Origin: Aquipseudomonas guryensis
GTDB lineage: Bacteria > Pseudomonadota > Gammaproteobacteria > Pseudomonadales > Pseudomonadaceae
Assembly (NCBI RefSeq): GCF_014164785.1
Contig: NZ_JACJFN010000004.1
Span: forward strand, 1-64,000
DNA length: 64,000 nucleotides
Reading direction: 5' to 3'
In this document: positions 16,932-26,367 of the stretch, in pieces
How the letters are laid out: every line of letters begins with the position of its first letter
Position numbering within the stretch: position 1 is the stretch's first letter
Made by a program: the position numbers and the translations under genes
The notes under the pieces: generated by a model
What the model saw: only the letters and a program-made list of their open reading frames with translations
The model's database searches: none
What the model was told of the DNA's origin: nothing

Positions 16932-17784
16932 TCGGCGGCTGGCAGGCCAGGCTGTCGAGGTCCTGGCGCAGCGCCGCCAGGCGTTGTTGCAGGTGTTGGC
17001 GCTGGGGGCTGTCGGCGGCATTCAGCAGGTTGCTGAACAGCTCGGCGAGCAGCTGTTGCGAGCGTTCGAACTGCTCACGATAGGCCGGCGTCCAGTGTTG
17101 CGCCCGTTGCTGCAGCAGGCTTTGCAGGCGCGCATCAAACTCGGCGCCGCGGCGGCTCTCCAGGGCGGCGCGCAGTTTGGCCTGCCAGTGCGCGCGGTTG
17201 TCCAGCCACAGCCGGTTCTGCTCGCCGAGCTGATTGGCCCAAGTGGCCACGTGCCCGCGCTGCGCGTCGTTCAGATCGCCAAACCAGGGCTGCAGGCGTT
17301 CCTCCATGCGTTCGCGGCGGCGGGCGATCTGCTCCTCCATCGCGGGCTCCAGGTACTCGGCGCGCAGCTCGGCATCCTCCTTGGCCATGGCCGCCTCCAG
17401 CTCCTGTACCTGCAGCGGGTTGAGCCCGCGCAGCAGCTCGGTGCCGGTGGGGGTGATCTCCACGGCGATGGCATCCAGCGCCTGGCGGAACTCGCTGAAC
17501 TGCGCCCGCAGCTGCTCGGGTTGCAGCTGTGGCTGCTCGACCAGGGCTTCGCTGCGTTGCAGCCAGGCCGAGTAGGCCGGCAGTTGGGTACTGCAATGCC
17601 AGTCCAGATGCTCGCGCAGGCGCGGCTTGAGCCAGTCCTTCTGGGCGCTGTCGAGTTGCAGGTAGTCGTCGAGCGACCAGCTGATCAGCCAGTCGAGGTT
17701 GCGATAGGCCAGGTCGATCCGGCTGCAGGCGCTCAGCAGCAGGGTGGCGCAAAGCAGGGCTATGACACGGCGGTGCAGATGCAT
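16897..17784 (-). CDS. DUF6279 family lipoprotein
   Basis: A 295-aa lipoprotein with a signal peptide and lipobox LLLSAC (cysteine near residue 20), then [23 protein letters not shown], the typical opening of this group. The rest is Gln/Glu/Arg-rich and predicted to be almost entirely helical. The function is unknown. Its 3' end overlaps ung by 35 bp on the opposite strand. Confidence 0.8.
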   Translation of the reverse strand: MHLHRRVIALLCATLLLSACSRIDLAYRNLDWLISWSLDDYLQLDSAQKDWLKPRLREHLDWHCSTQLPAYSAWLQRSEALVEQPQLQPEQLRAQFSEFRQALDAIAVEITPTGTELLRGLNPLQVQELEAAMAKEDAELRAEYLEPAMEEQIARRRERMEERLQPWFGDLNDAQRGHVATWANQLGEQNRLWLDNRAHWQAKLRAALESRRGAEFDARLQSLLQQRAQHWTPAYREQFERSQQLLAELFSNLLNAADSPQRQHLQQRLAALRQDLDSLACQPPTTAPAVANRSE

Positions 17785-17860
17785 GGCGAGACCCGTCCGA
17801 GAATTCTGAACCCAGAATAGAGCAGTCGAGCGCCGTTGCAGTTCCCTGCGTGGCGCCCCG

Positions 17861-18940
17861 CTAGTCGAGGCGCTTGCTGATGCGGGTCACCGCCAGGGCC
17901 AGCAGCAGGGCCGAGAACAGCAACAGAACCAGCACCGGTGGCCACAGCTCGAGCAGGGTTGCCTCGCGCAGCATGATGCCGCGGGCCAGGCGCAGGTAGT
18001 GGGTGAGTGGCATCAGTTCGGCGATCCACTGCGCCGCCTTGGGCATGCCGGCGAAGGGGAACATGAAGCCGGACAGCAGGATCTGCGGCAGGAAGGTGAA
18101 GAAGGCCATCTGCATGGCCTGGAACTGGGTCTGCGACAGGGTCGAGAGGTACACGCCGAGCGCCAGGCTGGCGACGATGAACAGCAGCGAGGCGGCGTAC
18201 AGCTCCAGCAGCGAGCCGCGCACCGGTACGCCGAACAGCCAGTAGCCGACCACCAGGATCACCGTGATCTGTACCAGGCCGATGCCGACGAAGGGCAGCA
18301 GCTTGCCGATGGTCAGTTCCCAGGGCGATACCGGCGTGGCGATGAGCATTTCCAGGTTGCCGTGCTCGCGCTCGCGGACCAGGGCCACGGCGGTGAACAG
18401 CACCATGGTCATGGTCAGGATCACCCCGAGCAGCCCCGGCACCGTGTTCAGCGGCGCCAGGCGCTCGGGGTTGTAGAAGTTGACCACCTCGACGCCCTGG
18501 CGACTCTCCCAGCCGGGCAGCGGATAGGCCGCCAGCTGGCGCGCCGAGGCCTGCACGCTCTGGTCCGAGCCATCCACGATCAGCTGCAGCGGTGGGCGGT
18601 CCTGGCGTTGCAGGCGGGCGTCGAAATCGGCCGGCACTACCAGTGCGGCGCTGATCTTGCCCTGGCGCAGCAACTGGTCGATCTGCTGCGGCGAACTGAG
18701 GCGATAGCGCAGGTCGAGCACCTGGCTGGAGGCGATTTCCGCCACCGCTTCGCGCGAGCTGGCCGTGTTGGCCTGATCCAGCACGGCGGCCTCGATGCCG
18801 CGCACGTCCATGTTGATGGCGTAGCCGAACAGCACCAGCTGCAGCAGCGGGATGCCGGCGATCATGGCGAAGGTCAGCTTGTCGCGGCGCAACTGGCGCA
18901 GCTCCTTGATCACGATGGCGCTCAGGCGGCGCAGGTTCAT
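17861..18940 (-). CDS. ABC-2 type exporter permease (YbhS/YhhJ-like)
   Basis: Integral membrane subunit of a multidrug-type ABC exporter, 359 aa. It has an N-terminal helix (about 21-42, FAMIAGIPLLQLVLFGYAI), a large periplasmic domain, then five C-terminal helices including the ABC-2 signature region REREHGNLEMLIATPV. The start at 18940 overlaps the upstream ATPase stop as ATGA, so translation is coupled. Only one permease gene is seen, so the transporter may be a homodimer. Confidence 0.9.
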   Translation of the reverse strand: MNLRRLSAIVIKELRQLRRDKLTFAMIAGIPLLQLVLFGYAINMDVRGIEAAVLDQANTASSREAVAEIASSQVLDLRYRLSSPQQIDQLLRQGKISAALVVPADFDARLQRQDRPPLQLIVDGSDQSVQASARQLAAYPLPGWESRQGVEVVNFYNPERLAPLNTVPGLLGVILTMTMVLFTAVALVREREHGNLEMLIATPVSPWELTIGKLLPFVGIGLVQITVILVVGYWLFGVPVRGSLLELYAASLLFIVASLALGVYLSTLSQTQFQAMQMAFFTFLPQILLSGFMFPFAGMPKAAQWIAELMPLTHYLRLARGIMLREATLLELWPPVLVLLLFSALLLALAVTRISKRLD

Positions 18941-19875
18941 GGCTGGGCCTGCACGGGCTTGCGGGTGACGCTGACGAAGACGTCTTCCAGGTTGGCTTCG
19001 CCGTCCTCGATCTGCGCGCTGATGCCGGCGCTGCGCAGGCGCTGCTCGATGTGCTGGCGGGCATCGGGGTTGGCCACAAGTACGCGCAGCACGGTGCCGA
19101 TCTGCGCCATGGCCAGCACGTCCGGGCTGCCTTGCAGCGTGCGCTGGACCAGGCGCGGCTGGGGGTGTTCGATCAGTAGTGGATGGCCGGGCAGGGCGTC
19201 CATCAGCTCGCGCGGGCTGCCGTCGGCCACCAGGCGGCCGGCGTCGAGAATGCCCAGGCGCGTGCAGCGTTCGGCTTCGTCCATGTAGTGGGTAGACACC
19301 AGCAGGGTGGTGCCGGCGTCGGCCAGTTCGAACAGCGAGTCCCAGAACTCGCGGCGCGACTGCGGGTCGACCGCGCTGGTCGGCTCGTCGAGCAACAGCA
19401 GGTCGGGTTTGTGCAAGACCGCGCCGGCCAGGGCCAGGCGCTGCTTCTGCCCGCCGCTGAGGGTGCCGGCCAGTTGCTTGCGCCGGTCGGCCAGCCAGTA
19501 ACGCTCCAGTACTTCGTCGATGCGCTGGCGACTGCTGCGCCGGGGCAGGCCATGCACGGCGGCGAGGAAGTCGAGGTTCTCGGCCACCGTGAGGTCTTCG
19601 TAGAGGGAGAAACGCTGGGTCATGTAGCCAATACGCCGCTTCAGCTCTTCGGCATCGCGCGGGATCTGGCAACCGAGCACCTCGATCTCGCCGGCGCTGG
19701 GCAGCAGCAGGCCGCAGAGCATGCGGATGGTGGTGGACTTGCCGCTGCCGTTGGGGCCGAGGAAGCCGAACACTTCGGCGCGGCGCACGCTGAGGTCGAG
19801 CTGGTCGACCGCAGTGAGCTCGCTGAAGCGCTTGCTCAGGCCGCGCGCCTGGATCACCAGGTCATTGCTGTGCAT
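18937..19875 (-). CDS. ABC exporter ATPase (YbhF/CcmA-like)
   Basis: ATP-binding subunit for the downstream permease, 312 aa with a single ABC domain. Walker A is GPNGSGKST (about 46-54), signature LSGGQKQRL, Walker B LLLLDEPTSAVD, then a C-terminal region with the VFVSVT motif seen in drug-type ATPases. E. coli YbhF has two ABC domains; this one has one. The start at 19875 (MHSNDLVIQARGLSK) overlaps the adaptor gene by 14 bp. Confidence 0.9.
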   Translation of the reverse strand: MHSNDLVIQARGLSKRFSELTAVDQLDLSVRRAEVFGFLGPNGSGKSTTIRMLCGLLLPSAGEIEVLGCQIPRDAEELKRRIGYMTQRFSLYEDLTVAENLDFLAAVHGLPRRSSRQRIDEVLERYWLADRRKQLAGTLSGGQKQRLALAGAVLHKPDLLLLDEPTSAVDPQSRREFWDSLFELADAGTTLLVSTHYMDEAERCTRLGILDAGRLVADGSPRELMDALPGHPLLIEHPQPRLVQRTLQGSPDVLAMAQIGTVLRVLVANPDARQHIEQRLRSAGISAQIEDGEANLEDVFVSVTRKPVQAQP

Positions 19876-20824
19876 GGTCCGCTCGCTCGGCGCGCAGTGG
19901 CAGACCGGCCGGCAGCTGCTGCGCGGCGGCGCCTTGCAGGCGCAGTTCGGCGCGATAGACCAGGCGGCTGGCATCGTCGCCGGTGAGGGCGTAGTAGGGG
20001 GTGAAGCTGGCTTCGCTGCGAATCGCGCTAAGGGTCGCGGCAAAAGGCTGCTCGATGCCCTCGACGAACACGCGCATGCTGTCGCCGACCTGGAAGCCGG
20101 CACGCTGTTTGGCTGGCACGAAGACCCGCGCGTAGGGCTGCTCGCCGACCAGCAGGCTGGCTACCTCGGCGCCTGCTGGCGGCTGGTCGCCGGGCTTGAA
20201 GGGCAGGGCATCGACGCGCCCGGCCCGCGGCGCGCGCACGCTCAGGTGTTCACGGCCGACCTGCAGCTGGGCCAGGTTGCCACGGGCGGCGTCCAGGGCG
20301 GCGCTGGCTTGGTCGAGCTGCTCGGGGCGGGTGCCATTGGTCAGCTCGCGCAGCTGGGCATCGGTATTGCGTGTGGCTGCGCTGGCCTGGTCGCGGGCGG
20401 CGCGGGCGCGATCCAGCTCGGCGATGGCCACCTGCTTGCGCTGGTAGAGGGCGGCGATGCGCTGGAAGTTGCGCTCGCTATCTAGCTGTTCGGCGCGGCT
20501 GCGTGCCAGGCTGGCCTGGGCCGCCTCGATGCTTTCCGCGCGCGCGCCGTTGCGCAGTTCGCTCAGGTGAGCCTCGGCCTGCGCCACTTCGCCTTGGGCT
20601 TGGGCGATACGGGCGTCCTGGCGGCGCGGGTCGAGCTCCAGCAGCAACTGCCCGGCGGCGACGCGGTCACCTTCGGCGACATGCCAGTGCAGGATACTTT
20701 CCGAGGCTTCGGCGGGCAGGCCGATGCGATCCCATTCCAGGGTGCCGAGCAGCACCTCGTCGGCGGACGGGTCGCAGCCGGCGAGCAGGGCGAGGGGCAG
20801 CAGGCAGAGCAGCAGTCTGCTCAT
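19862..20824 (-). CDS. HlyD-family periplasmic adaptor lipoprotein (YbhG-like)
   Basis: Membrane-fusion protein of 320 aa pairing with the ABC exporter. It has a lipobox (LALLAGC, cysteine near 17), a biotinyl/lipoyl-like segment (ILHWHVAEGDRVAAGQLLLELD) split by a long coiled coil (about 70-185), and the closing half motif REHLSVRAPRAGRVDALPFKPGD. It is first in the adaptor-ATPase-permease operon and 1 bp from the TetR gene upstream. Confidence 0.9.
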   Translation of the reverse strand: MSRLLLCLLPLALLAGCDPSADEVLLGTLEWDRIGLPAEASESILHWHVAEGDRVAAGQLLLELDPRRQDARIAQAQGEVAQAEAHLSELRNGARAESIEAAQASLARSRAEQLDSERNFQRIAALYQRKQVAIAELDRARAARDQASAATRNTDAQLRELTNGTRPEQLDQASAALDAARGNLAQLQVGREHLSVRAPRAGRVDALPFKPGDQPPAGAEVASLLVGEQPYARVFVPAKQRAGFQVGDSMRVFVEGIEQPFAATLSAIRSEASFTPYYALTGDDASRLVYRAELRLQGAAAQQLPAGLPLRAERADHAQQ

Positions 20825-20825
20825 T

Positions 20826-21479
20826 TCAGGTCTCCATCCCGTTGTGCAACAGGGCCAGGGTGTGGGCGATCAGCGCTTCGTCACCGATCTGCGGGTTGGC
20901 AAAAATGCCGCGCCAGAGCGGCGCGGCGGCGTAGGGCAGCATGGTCACGCCGATCAGCGAGACCACCAGCAGGCGTGGTTCCAGGGCCGGATTGAGGGCG
21001 CCACGGGCCTGGGCAGCGGCGAAGCGCTGGGCCAGCAGCAGGGGAATCAGCGGGGCGATGCGCGCGGTCAGTTGCTCACGCAGCTGGCCGCCTTCACAGA
21101 GGATTTCGCGTACCCACAGCGGCGGAATCCACGGGTGGCTCGCGACCATTGCGCTCATGCCGCGCACGAAGCACTCGACCAGCTCGCGCGGGTCGTCGCC
21201 GGCGGCCTGCAGGCCCTCGGCCACGCTGCGGATCAGCGGCAAGAAGCGCTCCTCGACCAAGGCATCGACCAGGCGCTGCTTGCTGCCGAAGTAGTAGTTG
21301 ACCAGGGCCGGGGTGACCCCGGCCTGCTGGGCGATGCTGCGCAGGCTGGAGGCCTGGATGCCGGTATGGGCGAAGGCCTGGGCGGCGGCATCGAGCAGGC
21401 GCTCGCGCTGCAGCTGGGCATCGCCAGCGGGACGTCCCGGTGCGCGCGGTGGTTGCTTGGGGTGAGTGGTCTTAGTCAT
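20826..21479 (-). CDS. TetR-family repressor of the HlyD/ABC exporter operon
   Basis: The protein (217 aa) has an N-terminal TetR helix-turn-helix (about 27-73: RERLLDAAAQAFAHTGIQ and SLRSIAQQAGVTPALVNYYFGSKQRL). The C-terminal ligand domain resembles that of the CecR/YbiH group, which sits in front of ybhGFSR in enterobacteria. It is the first gene of the operon and probably represses it through the AT-rich dyad just upstream. Confidence 0.88.
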   Translation of the reverse strand: MTKTTHPKQPPRAPGRPAGDAQLQRERLLDAAAQAFAHTGIQASSLRSIAQQAGVTPALVNYYFGSKQRLVDALVEERFLPLIRSVAEGLQAAGDDPRELVECFVRGMSAMVASHPWIPPLWVREILCEGGQLREQLTARIAPLIPLLLAQRFAAAQARGALNPALEPRLLVVSLIGVTMLPYAAAPLWRGIFANPQIGDEALIAHTLALLHNGMET

Positions 21480-21487
21480 GGGTTAAT

Positions 21488-21507
21488 AATTAAATACTTG
21501 TTTAATT
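21488..21507. promoter_or_regulatory. AT-rich dyad, candidate TetR operator
   Basis: AATTAAA (21488-21494) mirrors TTTAATT (21501-21507) with a 6-bp spacer, 9 bp before the TetR start codon. The placement and symmetry suit an autoregulatory TetR operator; not proven. Confidence 0.55.
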
Positions 21508-21636
21508 AATTACAAGCACCGTTGATCCGGCTGGAGGCTTGAGTGATATAGATAGTTAACTAATAATTAGCTTGGTTGTTAGCCGTGCTGGCTACAACCA
21601 TCTACCTTTGACTGAAAATCCCCACAGGTAAGCGCC

Positions 21637-23625
21637 TTGCGTGATGCCCTATCCGCCTTCCTCATGCCTAGCGGCGCAGCGCTGCAGTTCGCCGGCAAAA
21701 CCCTGCTGAGCGGGGGGCTGGCGCTGTGGTGCGCATTCCGCTTCGATCTGGACCAGCCACAGTGGGCGCTGATGACCGCCTTTATCGTCGCCCAGCCGCT
21801 GTCTGGCATGGTGGTGCAGAAGGGCCTGGCACGCCTGCTTGGCACTTTGGTCGGCACCAGCATGGCGGTGATGTTCATGGCCCTGTTCGCCCAGGCACCC
21901 TGGCTGTTCCTGCTGGTGATGGCGCTATGGCTGGGCCTGTGCACCATGGCCTCGACCCTGCTGCGCAGCGCCTGGGCCTACGCCTTCGTGTTGGCCGGTT
22001 ACACGGTGGCGATCATCTGCCTGCCGATCATCGGCAAGCCGCTGCTGGTGTTCGACGAGGCGGTGGCGCGCTGTACCGAGATCTGCCTGGGCATTCTCTG
22101 CTCGATGGTCGTCAGCGCGCTGTTCTGGCCGCAGCGGGTCGAGCGCCAGCTGGTGCCGCAGGCACGTGCTACCTGGCAGGCCGGGGTGCAGGCCGCGGCT
22201 GCGGCATTGCGTGGCCGAGGCGAGGGGCGTCAGGGCTTGCTGGAAGTGCTCGGGCGCATCGTTGCGGTGGATGCCCAGCGCGAACATGCCTGGTTCGAAG
22301 GTGTACGCGGTCGCCAGCGTGCGCGCGCCTTGCGCGTGCTGACCCGCGACCTGCTCGGCCTGCTGCGCCTGGCTCGCGGCGTGGCGCGCCAGTGGCAACA
22401 GCTGGATGGGGTGGAGGCGTTGGGCCTGGCGCCCTGGCTGAGCGAAGTACAGGCGGCGCTGCAGGCCCCCGAGAGCGTTGATCTGGCCGCTCTGCAACAG
22501 CGCCTGGAGGATGCTTCCCACGACGAGCGTCAGCCCCTGGCGCGGCAGTACTGCCTGGCGCGTCTGGGTTTGCTGATTCGTCAGCTGCAGCGTGCGCAAC
22601 TGGCTCTGGTCGCGGTGGAGCAGGGTGTGGCGCCGAAGGATGCGCCGCCGGCGCTGTCCTGGCACCGCGATGTGCAGACTGCAGCCGTGTATGGCCTGCG
22701 TAGCTGCCTGACCCTGCTGCTGCTCTCGGCCTTCTGGCTGCTCACCGCCTGGCCCGCCGCCAGTGGCGCCCTGCTGCTGGCCAGCGTGGTGTGTAGCCTG
22801 TTCGCCAGCCGTGAGAATGCCGATCTGATCGGCATGGCCTTTCTGCGCGGGATCTTCTACGCCCTGCCGGTGGCTTTTCTGGTGGGACAGTTACTGCTGC
22901 CGCAGTGGAACGGTTTTCCGCTGCTTTGCCTGGGCCTTGGTGTGCCGTTGTTCTTTGGTCTGCTGGGCATGGCCAGGCCGGCATTGGCCGGCGCGGCTAC
23001 CTCGTTCTGCATGCACTTCATCGTGCTCTGCGCCCCGCGTAACGACATGGTTTACGACGTCGCTTTCTTCCTCAACGAGGCCTTGGCCATGCTGATCGGC
23101 GTCGGCTGTGCGGTGCTGGCACTGCGCCTGATCGTGCTACGCAATCCAGTCTGGCTGGGGCGGCGCCTGCTGCAGGCCAGCCTGGACGATCTTTCCCGGC
23201 TTAGCAGCCAGGCCTTGCAGGGCGCGGAGAACTGGTTTGGCGGGCGCATGGCCGATCGCCTGCTGCAGCTGGCGCGCTACTACCCGGCGCTGCCGGATGC
23301 CAGCCGCAGTCGCTGGGATGATGGCGTGGCCAGCCTGGACATGGGTGATGAGCTGCTGCACCTGCGCGCCTGCCTGGCAGCCGCACGCCAGGTACCGCAT
23401 CAGGCCGAGCAGCAGTTCTTCGCTGAACTCGGACAAGTGCTGGCCCAGGGGCCGGCACCTGCACGGGCGCAAGCCCTGCAGCGGCCGACTCAGGCACTGG
23501 CCCAGGCGCTTTATGAACAGCCTGACGAGGATGCCCTGCGCCTGGCCCAGGCGGCGTTGCAGCAGTTGAACCACAGTTGGCAGCAGTGGTGTGAGCGCCA
23601 AGGAGAACTCCATGGAATTGCGTGA
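21637..23625 (+). CDS. FUSC-family efflux permease (AaeB-like)
   Basis: Membrane transporter of 662 aa, of the fusaric acid / aromatic acid efflux family. Two repeated halves each carry a cluster of hydrophobic helices (about 15-160 and 345-490), separated and followed by cytoplasmic helical domains. It is followed by a DUF1656 gene and an HlyD-type adaptor, the standard order of AaeB-AaeX-AaeA systems. A TTG start at 21637 with AGGTAAG upstream is used; ATG 21664 is an alternative without a visible ribosome binding site. Confidence 0.87.
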   Translation: MRDALSAFLMPSGAALQFAGKTLLSGGLALWCAFRFDLDQPQWALMTAFIVAQPLSGMVVQKGLARLLGTLVGTSMAVMFMALFAQAPWLFLLVMALWLGLCTMASTLLRSAWAYAFVLAGYTVAIICLPIIGKPLLVFDEAVARCTEICLGILCSMVVSALFWPQRVERQLVPQARATWQAGVQAAAAALRGRGEGRQGLLEVLGRIVAVDAQREHAWFEGVRGRQRARALRVLTRDLLGLLRLARGVARQWQQLDGVEALGLAPWLSEVQAALQAPESVDLAALQQRLEDASHDERQPLARQYCLARLGLLIRQLQRAQLALVAVEQGVAPKDAPPALSWHRDVQTAAVYGLRSCLTLLLLSAFWLLTAWPAASGALLLASVVCSLFASRENADLIGMAFLRGIFYALPVAFLVGQLLLPQWNGFPLLCLGLGVPLFFGLLGMARPALAGAATSFCMHFIVLCAPRNDMVYDVAFFLNEALAMLIGVGCAVLALRLIVLRNPVWLGRRLLQASLDDLSRLSSQALQGAENWFGGRMADRLLQLARYYPALPDASRSRWDDGVASLDMGDELLHLRACLAAARQVPHQAEQQFFAELGQVLAQGPAPARAQALQRPTQALAQALYEQPDEDALRLAQAALQQLNHSWQQWCERQGELHGIA

Positions 23626-23818
23626 GTGGGCACTGGGCGGCGTGCTACTCAGCCCCCTGTTGTGGTACGCGCTGCTGGCGCTGCTGCTGACCGGGCTGTT
23701 GCGCCTGGGCCTGCAGCGGGCTGGCCTGGCGCGCTGGATCTGGCACGAGGCGCTGTTCGACTGTGCCCTGTATGTCTGCGTATTGGCGGCGCTGGTGGCA
23801 ACGCTGAGCCGTGTTTGA
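23612..23818 (+). CDS. DUF1656 small membrane protein (AaeX-like)
   Basis: A 68-aa protein with two hydrophobic helices (about 10-33 and 45-65). DUF1656/AaeX proteins accompany FUSC transporters; their role is unclear. The ATG at 23612 follows AAGGAGAACTCC and overlaps the end of the permease gene by 14 bp. Confidence 0.85.
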   Translation: MELREWALGGVLLSPLLWYALLALLLTGLLRLGLQRAGLARWIWHEALFDCALYVCVLAALVATLSRV

Positions 23819-23828
23819 GGAGAGAACG

Positions 23829-24689
23829 ATGAAATCCCTACCACGAATGCTTGTCACCGTGCTGGTGGTCGGCGTGGCCCTGCTGGCGGCCGTCTGGTTG
23901 TGGCGGCACTACATGCTGTCGCCCTGGACCCGTGACGCGCGGGTGCGCGCCGATGTGGTGACCATCGCCCCGGACGTGTCCGGTTGGGTGGTTGAGCTCA
24001 AGGTGCGCGACAACCAGCAGGTCAAGGCCGGCGAGCTATTGATGAGCATCGACCGCGAGCGCTACGAGGCGGCTCTGGCCAAGGCCAAGGCCGTCGCCGA
24101 AACCCGCCAGCAGCAACTGCGCCTGCGCGAACACGAGGCGGCGCGCCGCACGCGCATGGGGCCGCAAGCGATCAGTGCGGAGCTGCGTGAAAACGCGCAG
24201 ATCAATGCCGAAATCGCTCGCGCCGAGTACCAGGAAACCCTGGCCGAAGTGCAGCTGGCCGAGCTTAACCTGCAGCGCAGCGAAGTGCGTGCGCCGCGTG
24301 ACGGGCAGGTCACCAACCTGCACCTGGCCCAGGGCAACTACGTGCAGGCCGGTCAGCCGGTGATGGCGCTGGTGGCTGATGGTTCCTTCTATGTCCAAGC
24401 CTACTTCGAGGAAACCAAGCTACCTGGCATCCAGGTCGGCGCTGCGGCGCGCATCCACCTGATGAGCAGCGACGAGCCGCTCAGCGGGCGGGTGCAGAGC
24501 ATCAGCCGCGGCATTACCGATCGCAATGCGATTGCCGACAGCCAGCTGCTGGCCAATGTCGAACCGACCTTCAACTGGGTGCGCCTGGCCCAGCGCATCC
24601 CGGTGCGCATCGAGCTGGAACAGCTGCCGGCGGAGCTTGCCCTGAGCGCCGGCATGACCGCCAGCGTATGGGTGGAGGAGGCTGACTAA
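23829..24689 (+). CDS. HlyD-family efflux adaptor (AaeA/EmrA-like)
   Basis: Periplasmic adaptor of 286 aa working with the FUSC permease. It has an N-terminal anchor helix (about 7-26), a strand segment TIAPDVSGWVVELKVRDNQQVKAGELLMSID, a coiled coil (about 75-140), and the closing motif RSEVRAPRDGQVTNLHLAQGNYV. The start ATG 23829 follows GGAGAGAACG. It ends the three-gene efflux operon. Confidence 0.9.
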   Translation: MKSLPRMLVTVLVVGVALLAAVWLWRHYMLSPWTRDARVRADVVTIAPDVSGWVVELKVRDNQQVKAGELLMSIDRERYEAALAKAKAVAETRQQQLRLREHEAARRTRMGPQAISAELRENAQINAEIARAEYQETLAEVQLAELNLQRSEVRAPRDGQVTNLHLAQGNYVQAGQPVMALVADGSFYVQAYFEETKLPGIQVGAAARIHLMSSDEPLSGRVQSISRGITDRNAIADSQLLANVEPTFNWVRLAQRIPVRIELEQLPAELALSAGMTASVWVEEAD

Positions 24690-24696
24690 GCGGTGC

Positions 24697-24869
24697 TTAG
24701 AACCTGTTTACGATCTCCTGGCCGTCGGCCATACGGCGTTAAAAACAGCCTCGGATGCTCATTTACAGCTCGTAAATTCCGCTTCCTCGACTGTTTTGAC
24801 CAGCCGAAGGCTGTTACTGGCGTAGCGCCTTGTCTGGCTCTAGTCCAAAAGATCGTAAACAGGTGCTTA
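24697..24869. repeat. 173-bp MITE-like element, AGAACCTG family, copy 2
   Basis: The ends are AGAACCTGTTTACGATC and AGATCGTAAACAGGTGCTTA, an imperfect terminal inverted repeat. The interior has further inverted stretches (AAAACAGCC region and AGCCGAAGGCTG). GGTGCTTAG flanks both ends as a direct repeat (24692-24700 and 24862-24870). The terminal TTA (24867-24869) is the trkH stop codon. No open frame. Confidence 0.8.
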
Positions 24870-26321
24870 GTGCCGCCAGAAGGACGGCATCAGCAGAACC
24901 AGCACGGTGAGGATTTCCAGGCGGCCGATCAGCATGCCCAGGGTCAGCGCCCATTTGGCCACGTCGGGCATGGCGGCATAGGTGCCGGCCGGTCCGATGA
25001 TTTCACCCATGCCGGGGCCTACCCCGGAAACCATGGCGGCGGCACCCGACAGCGAGGTGATCCAGTCCATGCCGGTCATCGCCACGATCAGCGCCAGGCT
25101 GGCAATGGTTATGGTGTAGAAGAAGGCGAAGGCGAGAATCGAGCGGGCGATGTCTTCATCCAGGCGGTGGCGGTTGTACTGCTGCTTGATCACCGCGCGC
25201 GGATGCACCAGTTGCATCAGGTTGGCCTTGAGCAGAATGTAGGCAACCTGGAAGCGGAACACCTTGAGGCCGCCGGCGGTGGAGCCGGAGCACCCGCCGA
25301 CGAAGCCCAGGTAAAAGAACATCATGCTGGCGAAGGGGCCCCAGAGGTGGTAGTCGCCGAGGGCGAAGCCGGTGGTGGTCATCACCGAGGTGATGTTGAC
25401 CGCTACATGGCGCAGGGTCTCTAGCCAGTGCAGGTCGCTGGTACTCCACTTCCAGCAGGCCAGGATCAGCCAACTGCTCAGCAGCAGGATGAAAAAGCCG
25501 TGCACCTGCTGGTCGCGCAGTAGCGCCTTGTAATTGCCACGCATGGTGGAAACGTAGAGTACGAAAGGCAGGCTGCCGAGGATCATCACCACCACGGCCA
25601 CCCAATGCACGGCCGGCTCCTGCCATTTCGCCAGGGACGCGTCAGAGGTGGAGAAGCCGCCGGTAGCGATGGCCGACATGGCGTGGTTGATCGCGTCGAA
25701 CAGGTTCATCCCGGCCAGCCAGAAGGCCAGCACCGACAGGCTGCTGAGGCCGACATAGGCCAGCACCATGTACTTGGCAACCATGTGCGAGCGCGGCATG
25801 ACCTTGTCCGAGCGATCCGAGGATTCGGTCTGGAACAGGCGCATGCCGCCGATCCGCAGCATCGGCAGGATGGCCACGGCCATGGCGATGAAGCCGATAC
25901 CACCGAGCCAGTGCAGCAGCGAGCGCCAGATCAGCACGCCGCGCGACATGCTGTCCAGGCCGGTGAAGATGGTGGCGCCGGTGGCGGTGATGCCCGACAT
26001 GCTTTCGAAGTAGGCATCGGTGAAGCTGACATGCTGGGTGAAGACAAACGGCAGGGCGGCGAAGATCGACACCAACACCCAGCTGGAGACCGTCAGCATG
26101 TACATGTCGCGCGGGCGCAGTTGCGTGTTCTGCGGCCGCCCCTGGGCGACCATGCTGATGCCGGCGATGAAAGTCAGCAGGCTCGACCAGAGGAAGGCGT
26201 TGATCCCCTGCGGCTGCTGGTAGACCAGCAAGGTGGCGACTGGCACCAGCATGGCGATGGCGAGGGTGACCAGGAAGATGCCGTTGATGAACGCCAGGGT
26301 GCGCAGGGTCGGCAGGGTCAT
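24867..26321 (-). CDS. trkH: TrkH-type potassium uptake membrane protein (copy 1)
   Basis: Potassium channel subunit of the Trk system, 484 aa with about ten hydrophobic helices. Four P-loop segments characteristic of TrkH can be seen (SGITATGATIFTG, SAIATGGFSTSD, TTGFALGDY, VSGVGPGMGEI). Each carries the selectivity-filter glycine region. It needs a TrkA partner, which is not in the window. It follows a second trkH gene 45 bp upstream in the same direction. Confidence 0.92.
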   Translation of the reverse strand: MTLPTLRTLAFINGIFLVTLAIAMLVPVATLLVYQQPQGINAFLWSSLLTFIAGISMVAQGRPQNTQLRPRDMYMLTVSSWVLVSIFAALPFVFTQHVSFTDAYFESMSGITATGATIFTGLDSMSRGVLIWRSLLHWLGGIGFIAMAVAILPMLRIGGMRLFQTESSDRSDKVMPRSHMVAKYMVLAYVGLSSLSVLAFWLAGMNLFDAINHAMSAIATGGFSTSDASLAKWQEPAVHWVAVVVMILGSLPFVLYVSTMRGNYKALLRDQQVHGFFILLLSSWLILACWKWSTSDLHWLETLRHVAVNITSVMTTTGFALGDYHLWGPFASMMFFYLGFVGGCSGSTAGGLKVFRFQVAYILLKANLMQLVHPRAVIKQQYNRHRLDEDIARSILAFAFFYTITIASLALIVAMTGMDWITSLSGAAAMVSGVGPGMGEIIGPAGTYAAMPDVAKWALTLGMLIGRLEILTVLVLLMPSFWRH

Positions 26322-26367
26322 GGCTGGCCTTTGGCGCAGAGGGGCAGGGTGCTAATGGGCTGGCGCA

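Noticed and set aside
19875..20103. N-terminal extension of the ABC exporter ATPase to 20103
   Set aside because: The extra 76 residues overlap the adaptor coding sequence and have no ABC similarity; MHSNDLVIQARGLSK is the natural start.
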